Origin: Onchocerca lupi
Taxonomy: Eukaryota; Nematoda; Chromadorea; Rhabditida; Onchocercidae
Assembly: GCA_028564675.1 (NCBI GenBank)
Contig: JAOVVO010000017.1
Coordinates: 248,001 to 312,000 of the forward strand
DNA length: 64,000 nt
Direction of reading: 5' to 3'
The notes below the pieces were generated by a model. The model ran no database searches. It was not told the origin of the DNA and was given only the letters and a program-made list of their open reading frames with translations. The position numbers and the translations under genes were made by a program. Positions 51,528-63,967 of this stretch are shown here, piece by piece (the stretch's first letter is position 1; every line of letters begins with the position of its first letter).

Positions 51528-54165
51528 ATGAAAATGCGAACTGATTCCGAAATTGATATGATTGGCCGATTACTAAACGATAGCAAGTATGAACCCAAAG
51601 AATTTGTAATATTTGTTTTCTCTTTATTCTCGGTTTCATATTCAAGCGTTGTCATGTTGAAGATATCATCGTTATAGTAAATGAAATCCGTGGAGTATCT
51701 AAATAATACTCTTATTATGAACTATAAACTTTTAACTGTAAATTTTCATATATCTTCAGCTTTCTAGAGAATATTGCCATAAAAAATTGTGTAAGATTAC
51801 TGTAGAGACCAAAATTAATTTTGATCGAAGCTCCATTAAAATCTTAATTATTTTAGATAATACTATTCATTAAAAGATGATAGGTTAGTAAATCTGATTT
51901 TTGAAACTTTTCTTATTTGATTTTTCAAGAAAAAAACCTATGCTGATAAGAGCAAGTTAGTGGTCTCGGAATTTGGTTTTCCGAGACTTATTAATTTTAT
52001 CTTATTCTTGCTTCAAGTATATGAAATTTAGCCGGGTGAGAAGAAATTTATAATGTGCGAGATTCTTTCAGTCAATCACTTTGTATGCGATTTCGAGCTC
52101 TTTTTATTTTACGTAACCTCGGATGTGATCGTTCAGTTCAGTGGATTGGACGATGTTTTGGTGATCCATCCGCCCTTCTGAAACATGAATTAGCTTATTG
52201 TCTTGGTCAGACGCAGAATGAAACAGCAATACCTATTCTTGAAGCTGTGCTTCAGGATGAAAATCAAGGTTAATTGGAGTCTCTGTCTATTTCAAGCACT
52301 AAAAATGAGTCGATTAATAATCATTGAGGGCTGACTTGACGCTTAACTTTAAACTTTCTGAAATACATAAATTTCAGAGATTATTGTACGTCATGAAGCA
52401 GGTGAAGCACTAGGAGCAATTGGTTCTTGCTCTTCTGCAACTATTCTTGAAAAATACATCAACGATGAAGCTCAAGCTATTGCAGAAACATGTAGATTAG
52501 CCTTGCAAAGGATAATGTGGCTTCAAGAAAGTAAAAGCGATCGTAAAGAAGATAAGAAAGAAAGTCCATACAATTCAGTAGGTATGAAATTATTATTGCA
52601 ACTTCATTTAAGGTGAAAGAATGTTAGAATAGAGCCTAATTCATCATGTTAGAAATGATATTACCATGGATATAAGTTTTGGAAAATGAAATTTTGAGTA
52701 TTAACAATTTATTTTTGTAGAAATCGTTTTAGATCTTTTTACTTTCCATTTAATTTTACACCAATTTTCATATCAGAACTTCTATAAAGAGTATTATTTG
52801 GCAAATCATTGGCTATTTAAGTTTGTTAAGCAAGTAATGGAGAAAAGAAACATTCTGCCGATGAAGAAAGTATAAACTACTCTAAAGAAACTTAGAATGT
52901 TAATTGACATTTTTGCTCATTTAGGCATAATCTCATTTGGTTACCATTTGATTTATATGACTCTTAGCGAAAAATTGAAGTTTCTGCAGATAGTATAACT
53001 GCAGTTTTGCAGATCCAACTCCTGCCTCAGCTGAAACCAATATTGACAAGCTTTCTTTGATTTTGACAGATGCAACAAAACCGTTATGGGAACGGTATCA
53101 AGCTCTTTTTAGTCTTCGAAATATTGGCACAGATGAATCTATAAAAACACTTGCAAAAGGTCCTTATTTCATATTCTCAAAATCTCCCGCTTTTGAAATT
53201 TGCGGATTGATCATAAATATAATATTCATTGCTTGTCTCAGATGTGACTGAATAATCACTAATGTTTATGCTTTTTTTTCTACTAATAAAATTATTGGAA
53301 GCTTTATTAAGTTTTGATATTCGTTTAATTGTTTTCATATTTTTGAGCTGTGTTACCTTGTTGTTGATATCACAAGTTTTCATCATTATTCGCTTTCTTC
53401 GAAGCTACCAGTTTTAATCATAGCCTCTTATGCAATCCCAGTTTCAATCATAGCCTCTTATGCAATCTCAGTTAATTTATGTTTTATTTGATTTCAGGAT
53501 TGACTTGTAGAGACAGCGCATTACTTAGGCATGAAGTTGCTTATGCTTTGGGTCAAGTACAATCGCCGGTAGCAGTTGCAGAATTAAAACATTCCCTGGA
53601 AAATAAGGATGAAAATTATATGGTGCGGCATGAATGTGCCGAAGCTTTGGGAGCAATAGCAACCAAGGAATGCGAAGAAGTACTGAAGAAATTTCGAAAC
53701 GATCCCGAGGTATATTTGATTTTATCCTATATATATACATATATAGCTAATGATATTCATAAATAATCATAGAATTGAATTCGGTTGAAAAATCGATTAG
53801 TTTTGATTGCCGTAAATGAAACTTCATCTTGATGTGCCAATTGCAGTAATGCTCAAGTAGTTTGATAGGCCTGCTAAGAATTCCTTGTCTAATTGTGTTT
53901 TATCCTAATTCCACAAGAATTTGTGCAAAAACTTTTTTTTACATGAATTTTTGTCTTTTCAATCATAAAATTGTTTTTTTTAATTTTTAATTCCATGGAA
54001 AGTGCAGTCCTAAAAGCTATTTAACAAGCAAAGAAGAAAGAGCTTTTTTTTTATAAAAAAAATTGTTATTTACAGCGTGTTGTACGAGAAAGTTGTGAAG
54101 TGGCACTTGATATGGCAGAATATGAGAGTAGTGATCAATTTCAATATGCGTTAATCAATTCCTGA
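51528..54165 (+). CDS. dohh: Deoxyhypusine hydroxylase (DOHH)
   Basis: Carries out the second step of hypusine formation on eIF5A, hydroxylating deoxyhypusine with a di-iron centre; cytosolic. Six exons: 51528-51586, 52072-52268, 52378-52581, 53013-53159, 53498-53709, 54076-54165. They give 302 aa, the same length as human DOHH. It is built of HEAT-like repeats in two halves. All four His-Glu iron-ligand pairs are present: LLKHE (58-59), VRHE (91-92), LLRHE (214-215) and VRHE (247-248). The first exon is only 59 bp. It encodes MKMRTDSEIDMIGRLLNDS, which aligns with the N-terminal helix of the family and joins in phase with QSLCMRFRALF. A second ATG two codons later is an alternative start. 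The ending VVRESCEVALDMAEYE matches the family C-terminus. An AATAAA-rich stretch lies about 350 bp past the stop. DAP3 follows on the same strand. Confidence 0.96.
53408..53467 (+). repeat. Two-copy 30-bp tandem duplication in DOHH intron 4
   Basis: Two adjacent 30-bp units (53,408-53,437 and 53,438-53,467) share AATCATAGCCTCTTATGCAATC and differ at one position. They sit 30-90 bp upstream of the exon 5 acceptor, within branch-point distance. This looks like a recent slippage duplication. Confidence 0.8.
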
Positions 54166-54614
54166 AGCTGGATTTATTGGAATTCTAAATTAGGAGATAG
54201 TTTTTCTTATCGTGGGCTTTGACTCTAGTACTTTTAATTACTCGGTGATCAGAATGTACTGAAATGTTCGACCCACACTTTTTACAGTTCGCTGGAAACA
54301 CTTTTTACATCATTTTTGATCAGATGTTAATGAATTCTTCCATTGACCTCCCTGTTGATTAACAGCTTTTATTTAGTCGATGCCATTCTGATTATGATTA
54401 CTTTTTGTTAACTGGTTATCTTTTATGACATTGTAATGTGTAATTTGATTAATCCCAAGTTTTGAAATTTTTATTGTTGTCAATATTACCAGGTTACTAA
54501 TGCATATAATATGTTAATAAATAAATAATTTTATTTCTTTACACAGTCATTTTTCTATAACTGAGTTTCGTTTCTTCGCCAAGTATTGCAGATGCTATTT
54601 GTGAAATTCAGAAC

Positions 54615-54673
54615 GTTTACAAAATGAAAACAGATTTGTTCTTTCGTTTACAAAATGAAAATAGATTTGTTTA
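54615..54673 (+). repeat. Two-copy 31-bp tandem duplication upstream of DAP3
   Basis: GTTTACAAAATGAAAACAG at 54,615 is repeated 31 bp later with one base changed; the similarity covers most of the 31-bp unit. It lies between the DOHH 3' end and the first certain DAP3 exon. The copies contain ATGs that could act as upstream starts if transcribed. Confidence 0.75.
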
Positions 54674-55063
54674 CTGCAAAGTTAGTTGGTGAGTCTGAAG
54701 TGGATATATATGCTACTTTTTTAAAAATTTCAGGTTATTTTGTCAGTTTTCATATGTTAAATGATTCGTTTGTGATTGCTTTTGATTTTTGGTCCTTCAA
54801 TTTGCTGCAATTTTTTCAGCAAGCAGGTGATTTCTCCGGTTACCAGAATGTGGCGACTTTTTGGCTCATTATTTGGATTATAAGTTTTAATTTTTCTGAA
54901 TTTAATTGGAATGGTTGTGAGTTCGCTCCCACATCTGATCCGAAATGCATTTGTTCAGCGCTTTGTGATTTGTGAGTTGAATTATTTCTGACTAAGAATT
55001 TCAATGAAGAAAAATACTAAATTTTCTTCGGATGACTTTAAATATCATTCTGTTTGTTTTTAG

Positions 55064-58000
55064 TGAAACCGGCTCACTTAATATCTTTGCGCAGCAGATT
55101 TTATCGATTAACAAGTACAAATGATCCGGTGCGTTTTCTTTGAGAAAAGCGGTTTTGGATTTATATTATTTTTATGGAAGAGCCTATTCCTGGATAGAAG
55201 TTCCTACAAATTTTTCTTGTTATTTTTTGACACGGTACAAATTGAGAGCAATAACTCTCCATATAAACCGAACAGTTTTGAAATAATTAAATACTTTTAT
55301 GTCTTGAAAGATTTAGAATTTTTTTTTTCGTGACAATAAATTATGAATTCAATTGTTTTTATGAAAATGTTGAACTTTAGACCGCTTTAGCTGCTGAAGA
55401 CTTAGGTCGCCTGTATCAGGTGAGCAATGAAGACATTGATACATTGTATTATCGATTTATGTTGCCTCCGAAATTCCGGAAACAAGTTGAAACATTGAAC
55501 GAATGTGTTTGGTTATACAGGCGACCAACACTTGAAGCAACTACATGTTTGAAGGTTTACTTTTAGTTTCATATATTATCAGTGTCATTTTTCAACTTGC
55601 AGAATACCTCATGGAAAGACCATACCTAATTCATTCAAGACAAGTGAATACGCATATCCTTTTTGAAAAGCAGTGGATATTTTTATTTCTCAAAAAACAA
55701 AAATTTCGATAATAAATTTCTAATTCACTTCCTTATTACTCCTGGAAAATTCCTTAGAAATTTTGGCAGAAAACTATATTGGACTGTTATATTTCAAAAA
55801 ATTTTGAATTACTAAAATTTCGCAGGGCACTCAAATTTTATCTGCAGTAGATAATATCAAATTGAGGTGTTGTATCAAGATATTAATTCGATATAATCCA
55901 AATTTTTGTATATTTTTGGAAAATCTTCATATTTTAAAATCATTTCTCTGTTAGCAATATTTTGTTGCTTTTAAAGTTAGTAGGTGTGGACATTCCAAAT
56001 TTACGCATGGTATTATGGGGACGATGGGGCACTGGTAAATCGATGACTGTTTTCCAAACAATTTATTATGTATGGAAGCAAGGATGGATAGTATTTACAA
56101 TACCAAATAGTATGTGTCAACAGCAATTTTTTCTTTATTTTTTATATTTTTCCAATTTTTGTCATCTTTATTTTTGGTTCCATACAATTTACGGTTTGAA
56201 TTCCTAAAAATTAATTTTGATTCAGAATAAATATTAATTGTCAAAGTGGATAAACTGTTTTCATATTGTTCGATATCTGTCTAAGTCTTTTTAGTGTAAT
56301 TTACTGTAAACATCTGAATTACATATTACTCACTGAAACATCCCTAATTCTCAATCTCATCATGAGAATCGAAATTGTCTAGAGTGGATACCTGTATTTT
56401 CTTACTATAATTGATGTACAAATTTATCTTAAAATCAAAAGTGATAGTTTTTGATTGCATATTTAACAAATGTAAATTTTTTAAATATATGTTCTTTTTA
56501 TTTGTTATACTGCAAAACTGATTTAGAAATTGAAACTAATCCCTTTTTTGTATTTTTTCTTTTCAGGTAGGAAGAACATTATATATGCTTGCAAAAATAA
56601 TGGACAGAGGACAACTTTAAATTATTTTTTACATTTTAAATGGTTTCCTAAAAAGAAACTTCCTTAAAATTGGTAAGAAAAAGAAGTTATATCATATATG
56701 TGAATTTACAGTGATAACAATTATGAGGGATTATGATGAAGTAAAAGCGTCAACTTATCGTGAAGGCCGTATTGATTTTCCACAGCTTGCGCACCAAATA
56801 CTAAGAAGATTCAAACTGATGAATACACCCAATTGGGAAAAACTTCAGGTTGTTTCTATCTCTTTTTTTTTAGCTTAAATTTCATAAAATTTAAAAAATG
56901 AAATCAAAACAGCCATGTTCAGTCTTTCATGAAGCTTATATCTTGTTTTAAATAAATTATTTCCAAATTTTGATGAAATCGCAGGAATGCAAGGCCCAGA
57001 AACATTACAAATGGTCTAAAGTGGAGGAAACAAAAGCAGGAGAACCAATTACAAATATCGTTGACATTGTAAGGTTCATCTTAATAAAATTAGCATTTAT
57101 TTTTTCATCATGATTCCAAATCTGGTTACAGTGCGAGAGACTAAAATCAAATAAATGCTTCATTTCATTTCAACAACAACATATTTCATTTCAGGGTCTT
57201 TCTGCCCCTTCTTTATCATCAGATTGTGTTGGTGGTTTACTTCGAGAGTTAACGTATCATTGTAGCACTGGCAAATTTCCATTACTTGTAACGATCGATC
57301 ATGCAAACTCGCTTTATGGTAAAACAACAATGAAGGATAAAAATCATAAATTTGTTGATCCAAAATACTTTACCTTGGTCCATCATCTCCGAAAGTTATT
57401 ACGAAATGATTGGGTAGGTTCATCCACTTAACGGGAATATTCTGATTTGATGTGAGACCTTTCCCGAACCTTACAAGTTTAATGAAAAGTTTGCATGTGA
57501 TTGTTTTTTTTTTTTTTTTTTGGTTCGGAAAATCTTTTGGAAAAAAACTAATAGCCTTTATTTTTAGACGAATGGTGCATGTTTGTTGGTTGCCGATAAA
57601 CGAGAAGTCAGTGACGCACGCGATCATCTCACAGTACCGCTGGAAACACCACTGGAACTTTTCGGACAGGTGCGATCATAATATGTGCACAAAAATTTCT
57701 TTTAGTTTTATGATGGATATGAATTTCGACGTTCTGGGCTTTATTATAGGATATAGAAAAAATCGAGCCTTTTATACCCATTGAAACTTCACTGTATACG
57801 TTCGAAGAAATGGATACTCTATATGATTATTATCTTGAGAAGAATTGGATTGCTTCTGAATCAGGTGAACTTTGAATAGGTCCTCCAAAATTATGGAACA
57901 ACGAAGTTTAAACAGATAAATATAATAACAAAGAAATATTCCAATTTATATAACCTCCTAGTCCTCATAGACTAAGTTAATTTCCTAACTCTGAAACTAA

Positions 58001-58185
58001 TAAAAATTGTTGACTAGAAATTTATTTCATGCTAAATTTTGCAGTATATTACAGTTTCATGTTCATCTTCTATTTTAGATTTCATGAAGCTATCTTCAGG
58101 TCGCACAGAACGAGCAAAAAAAGAATTGAAATTTTTGAGTGGAAGGAATCCGTACTATTATGAACGAATTTGTGCTTTTGTCTGA
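55064..58185 (+). CDS. dap-3: Mitochondrial ribosomal protein mS29 (DAP3 GTPase)
   Basis: GTP-binding protein of the small mitoribosomal subunit, also known for a pro-apoptotic role. Nine exons: 55064-55128, 55381-55554, 55977-56109, 56712-56848, 56985-57068, 57195-57413, 57568-57669, 57750-57864, 58079-58185. They are in phase and give 378 aa if the first codon is completed upstream; human DAP3 is about 398 aa. The N-terminus, KPAHLISLRSRFYRLTST, is a typical mitochondrial targeting sequence. The Walker A motif is GRWGTGKS (95-102). LLVTIDHANSLYG is the Walker B region, and LVHHLRKLLRNDW and EPFIPIETSLYT match the family. The first exon begins TG AAA CCG, so a preceding exon ending in A would create a split ATG. 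I could not pin that exon down. It converges on uL10m, with 316 bp between the stop codons. Confidence 0.93.
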
Positions 58186-58501
58186 TTTTAGAATAAAAAT
58201 TATTTTCCTTCTGTCCAGTTCTCTCTTGAACGAATAATCAACTTGCAACATATCTTAAGTATTAAATGTTTACGATCTCAGAAGATCTGAGATTAAAAAA
58301 AAAAAAAAATGACAATCCTTTGAAATTCGCATTTCACTTCAAGTTCTTGATCACTTTATGGCGCGTCTGAGATGCTGATTCTTTGTCGAAAAAAAATCGA
58401 AGTCTTTAACACAATAACTTTTCGAGATGGATTGTTTCATCGAGTCAGGAAATTCACAGAATAAGAGAACTCACAGGATTTGTACACAAAAGTTGAAACA
58501 T

Positions 58502-60007
58502 TCAGGTTAAAGTAGTGATTCCTTTTGATTCTTTTATAGAATCCAAGATTCTAATCATATCCATGACATGATAATTAAGTGTCGAAATAAGTTCGTTAGA
58601 TGGCATCGATAGCATCTGCACTGTTTCAGAACGATGATCTTCTAGTGACGGTAGTCTACATAATTCTTTTATTTCCGATATCGATAATATTCGAGATCCA
58701 TAAACAACAGCTGAAAGTGAATGTAGTTATATGATTTTTTGAACCTTCGGAATTAAGATGTATTGAAAGTGAAATGAATCCAAAAAAAAAAAGAAAAGAA
58801 TTGACTGACATGAGCTAAGGATGCTCAAAATGATAGACTATTGTATAGCGAAATGCATCGCGATGGACACATCCATATAGAAAGGCTTTCACGGAAAAAG
58901 ATTCAACGATGATGACTGATAAATTATTCTGTTTGATTTACTGCTGGAAAACCATCAATGTTTTTATATCATTGAGAGAAATTTGAATTAGAAAAAAAAT
59001 CACCTATTGGTATAAGCCAGTCAATCTTTTCGCATTCGGTAATAATCGTTTTGATCGCATTGATATTTTTGCCAAAAAGTTGGCAATTTGTGGCTACAAA
59101 TATTGTGTCATTGAGTGGCTGCAACGGAGTACCTTCAAATACTTTTTTCATAATCCGATTACCATAATCCCGAAATTCGAGACCATTTAACCGCATTCTG
59201 AAATGTAAGTCACAAAAAGCATCTAAAAAATTTGTTGAAATCCTATAATCTTCATGTTAGTCTGGTACTACAATGATATTGATGTACACGTGAACAATTA
59301 TGACAGCTTTTCACTTTAGTCCGATCTAATCCACACAATTAATAATATTTACGACTCAAGAATGCCATATCTTTCATCGTACCGAACTAATGAAATAATC
59401 ACTCAGAGAATGTGTTTCTTTTTTATCAAAAATTAACAGTCGAAAAGAAGTTTCGAAACCTTACTGATTTCGAGTCAACCATTCTGTTCGCTGTTTTACA
59501 GCGAGTCTATGACAAATACCCATAACTTCGTAGCCTTCATTTCTGATTTTTTCCCGAATATGCTGCACTAGTGCAATATCAAATGCTGAGTACTAAAAGA
59601 AAAATTATACAGCATCAAATCACAACGAAAAAAACAATATAAATTTAGATCTAGGCTTTAACGTAAAATTGAAAATTGAAATCAAAATTTGAAATTTCAA
59701 TGCTTGAAATCAAAATTTGAAATCTCAATACCAAATATGATGACCAAATGAAATAAAAACTAGATAAATAAATTGGGGATAAACTTACAGAAGATTTCAA
59801 TCCTTCAAAAAAATCGTTAACTTCTTTGAATGAGGGACATATCTTTTGAACTTTAGGTACCATGGGCTCCAATGCAGCATCATATAACCTTCTTCGATAT
59901 GACCGCGGTCGTCTAAGCAGAGAGCTTGACGAAGTTTTCCCTCTTCTACATAAGTGAAAACCTAACACTGGTGACAGTAAACTGGATATTTCCAATGGTA
60001 ATCGCAT
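58502..60007 (-). CDS. mrpl-10: Mitochondrial ribosomal protein uL10m (MRPL10)
   Basis: Stalk-base protein of the large mitoribosomal subunit. Four minus-strand exons: 59789-60007, 59465-59592, 59004-59197, 58502-58710. They give 249 aa in phase; human MRPL10 is 261 aa. The start MRLPLEISSLLSPVLGFHLC is followed by an Arg/Ser-rich stretch typical of a mitochondrial presequence, then RRPRSYRRRLYDAALEPMVP, which resembles the start of the mature family domain. Conserved C-terminal parts include NDTIFVATNCQLFGKN, DWLIPIAVVYGSRILS and KELCRLPSLED. The Tudor-domain gene lies 761 bp upstream on the same strand. The start codon follows an AG, so an extra 5' exon or a trans-splice site is possible. 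Confidence 0.87.
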
Positions 60008-60768
60008 CTATAATCATAACAATAATTGAAAGGATCTAATACTTCCATTTCCATAACAAAGAATCGAATCATATCCCGTCCTCTCTAGCGGATTGAGTAA
60101 TATTTTCGCATTCAATCTATTATTATTCAAATATTCATAACACTTGGGATTATATCAAGCGAACTGGACATTGCCCTTATATGTTCCGTGTTTGCTGACT
60201 TCAATTTCAATCCTCAATCGCTCTACACTAATGCAATATAGCTTTTTGAAAAAAATACTGCACTTTCATCACATTTCTTTCAAGATAAAGTAGCAAAACT
60301 GAATACTGATAACTTTTTCATTTATACTAAAAAAACTTCACATTCAACTTGCGAAACAGCATGAAATGTCATTTACAAATATAGGATATAAAGAACAGAT
60401 GAACATGGGTAAACGGGAGTTAAATGTATTCACTTCAAAAAAAGGCCTAAATAACAACATAAAATATTGAAAAAGAATATAATTCAATTCCTAATTCCAG
60501 AAATTTTCAAACATGTATATATACTACTGCATATATTTAATAAATATGTCATATACAAATATCCAAACATATACGTGCAAAACTATTTTACAGATATGTT
60601 AAAGAACCTATTTCACAAAAATCAGAATTTCTTTAGCTTAACTATCATAAGCTATAGTTGGAAATCATCCTTCCTGTTTGACATTTAAAATAGTTGAAGA
60701 TTTAAAACAAGAAACAATCTAATTATTTAATCAGATTGTTCAAAAATTTCTTCCTAATTTCAAACAAT

Positions 60769-63700
60769 CTAATTATCTCCAAATTTGTGTTTCATCAACT
60801 TGAGTTTTTCAATGAAATGATCATTCAGACAATGTCCATTTTCATCATATAACAATATGCTTCGGTTGCTTTCATTTTTGCTGAATTTAGCAGTTAAATG
60901 TCGTGCATTTTCGCAAATGCTGCGTAGAATAATACGCGCATCGATACTCAACCACTGTCCATTTACCGGACCAGATAGACGAAGTGGTCCCAAACATGTC
61001 GGAGGCAATTCGTTGATTGATAGCTGCAAAAATTTTTAATGGGAAAGCTTTTAAAAAGTTAGTTGAAATTTTAAAACTATTAAATAGAAGATAAATGATA
61101 AAAAATTCATGAAAAAGTTCCTTGTCACCAAACATAGCAAAATAAAAGTGAAGACTTTAATTACTGATCAGTTGGAGATCTAACAAAGTACTTAGCAATG
61201 ATGGCATTCGTATAACAAAAGGTAGAGTTCCTCTTAATCCCAACAAAACAATCTCACAATACAATTCTAAAGAATTGTTCTGCTCTCAGAAAATTAGAGA
61301 AATCATGAGCCATCCCAAGTGTTTAGACTTCATCAACTATACTTAAATATTAACAAAGCGGTAACCTGTTTAGGCAAACAATAGAACCGCGAATTATATT
61401 TGACAAATTTCTCTTCACCAGTATCCACGCACAATATTTTCCAGTCATCATCTTCACGAGCCAAAATTTTCACTCGATTCCAACAATCATCAAACCAAAA
61501 CAGATAATGCTCATTTTGAGAACACCACGATCCTGACATTGGCATTAAATCAGCCTAAATATTCACGCCTTTTTTAATCTATCACAATGGAATATTGCAA
61601 ACTTTCTATTTTTCATAAGAAAGGCGTTGATTATTACTTACAGAAATACAAATTATAAATATAGACTCATTTACCAATATAGAGTTGCCTTAGTCTACAA
61701 ATCTCAGTTTCCCTATCATTATTATTTCATACCATTGAGTAACCCACCCGTGGTCTTTGAAAAGCAAAAATAGGCGTGAACATATAGAAGGAATATTAAC
61801 AGCATTTATTATTATACTTGAGTAAAAATCAACATTAGAATACATCTTATCCAAAACAAAATACTCATCCTTTGAAACTATTTCCCCAAAGGCTTCTTGC
61901 AATCTTAGGTAGTTCATTATTTTGTTCAAGCTTGTCTAAATCTCAAAGTGTATCAGTTCGATAAAATATTAAAAAATGCTGGAAACATTCACTGAAAAAA
62001 ATACCATCCTAACTTGGAAAAAATGCTTCTTTAAAATTGAATAAAAGCCGATTGCTAAATCAAAAATAACTAACATCATCCAAACATGAAAGCTTCTGTT
62101 TGAGCATCTCATATTGCATTTTCGTTTCTGCAGTACTCAGAAAGATTTCCGTCGGACAATTTATATTCAGAATTTCCACTTGCACTGATTTCTGTGATAG
62201 AAAAAAGATCAAATTAAGAAGTATCAGGATATTTCCAAGAAAGGTTTCATCAAGTTATTTTATTGAAGAAAAAGGGAAAATAAGACATGCCTCACGTAAT
62301 GGATCAGAATTTTCAGAATATGAATCCGAATTATTTAGTGGTGGTGACGGCCGAACTACAACGACTGATGGTTTCTGTAAAATTAAAAATATTAATTCAT
62401 TCCAGATTCTAAAATCTTAATATATATGAATTTAAATGGGAATGGAAGCTCTAGCAAAGATTCATTGGATTTGGAATGGAGTAAAAACTTTGATATTTTA
62501 TCAATAATTCAAGATTACCACCAGTTGGAACAGCGGAAAAATTAAATGGGAGATTTTGAAAATGTGAGCAATATGAGCTCTTCTTAGCTATCAAAGAAAC
62601 TATCAATGTCGAGTATTTCATCTCTTCTCTGTTAATATAAAAATATGTGTTGCACAATGCCGTAATAAATGAATTTTACGAGTATTTCGACAAATAAGAA
62701 CTTACTTTTGACTGTTGCTTTTGTCTGACAGACTTACTGAAAGTTTCATTTTCACTATCTGATTCGCAAGATGTGAACGATTTATTTAAATAATCATTTT
62801 CGAAATTCTAAAAAATGTTAGAAGTCTGGAATAAAAGAAATATGCTTTAATCTTAAATATAATAAATACAACTTGCAGATGTTCCTTCAGAAACTTGTAA
62901 ATATTTCCCTCTGCTGAGTACTGAATATTATGAGTATAGACTTAAATTAAACCAGACAACAATAATTACCGTAGAGGAAGATGAAGAACTTGATGGTTTT
63001 CGTTGCTTTTTATACAATGGAAGTGACATCCGGGAAGGATTTTCTTTGAAAGGTGTTTGAGGAAGTTCGAATGTTGAACGTGGAAATAATTTAGGTGCTT
63101 TGGAATGTAATTGGGATGATGATGATGATGATAGTGATGAAGGCATTGACATTATAGGTGAAGGCGGAATTGAAGTTAAACGACCTGCAGCTAAACTATT
63201 GAATGCACTTATAGAACGGTGTTTTAATGGTTGAATAGAACTGACACCACAACGCAAAGGTAATGTTCGTCGTTGTGAGCCTGCAATCCAATTTTTGAAA
63301 AATTTTATCCATTTGAAAAAATTAGTTCTGTTACTCTAACTAAAATTTTCAAAATATCCCTGATCCAATAACAAATTCACCGAAATTGCTCAGTCTCCGC
63401 GTGCTTCCTTGCATTGCTCAGAGCGCACAACTGATATGATTATTTTACATCTTTTCTTCTAAACTTGTCTTTTCATCACGACTCTCATACTCAAATTTTT
63501 AAAATGCATATTTGTCATATTTATCATTGTTTGAATTTCAAAGTTGTATACTGACCTAATGACAATGACTGACTGAAAGGTTCAAAGTGGCGTTCCTGTG
63601 GAATGAGTACCGTGCGCGGGAAACTCATGCTGGATGAAAAAGATGTCACATCAGTACGTAAATCTCTGCCAGAAGTAAAGTACAGTCGATCTAGCCCCTT

Positions 63701-63967
63701 AAAAAATTAATTAGCTATGAATGGATTAACTTTTGGAAATGGAATCGAGAAAATTTACAAATGAAAAAAATTATAATGAAGAACTTGCCGCATCTATATT
63801 TTCTAAAATATCCGAATAGTTTTGGCCAAGCTTTGCACGACGGATGGAATCTACCTAAAACAGACAATACAACTAAACCAGAAGGTCTAATAAATATAAA
63901 ACATTCCGGTAATTCACATCATTTACATCGGGAAAGACAAGTAAAGAAGATCTGGTTAAAATTTGAT
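60769..63967 (-). CDS. Tudor-domain protein, 5' end outside window
   Basis: Ten visible minus-strand exons: 63918-63967, 63789-63854, 63556-63697, 62970-63280, 62706-62807, 62296-62374, 62075-62184, 61744-61935, 61366-61554, 60769-61023. They read in one frame for about 497 aa to a TAG stop; the N-terminus lies beyond 64,000. The upstream half is Ser-rich and probably disordered (a serine run from a (GAT)n repeat at about 63,117, and an ASKxP/FPRSTFELPQTPF region). The C-terminal half looks like an extended Tudor domain: VEILNINCPTEIFL opening, GSWCSQNEHYLFWFDDCWNRV core, VDTGEEKFVKYNSRFYCLP, then LPPTCLGPLRLSG. Such domains bind methylarginine and are common in germ-granule and small-RNA proteins. 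The exact orthologue is not recognised. The intron at 63,698-63,788 appears to use a GC donor. Confidence 0.75.

Noticed and set aside
55609..55630. DAP3 exon beginning AATACCTCATGG
   Set aside because: It starts like the human NTS motif but hits a stop within eight codons; exon 55,977 gives an alignment of identical length.
56578..56630. Extra DAP3 exon after an AG acceptor
   Set aside because: Splicing 56,109 directly to 56,712 keeps the frame and the family alignment (IPNMITIMRDYDEV); this segment would break both.
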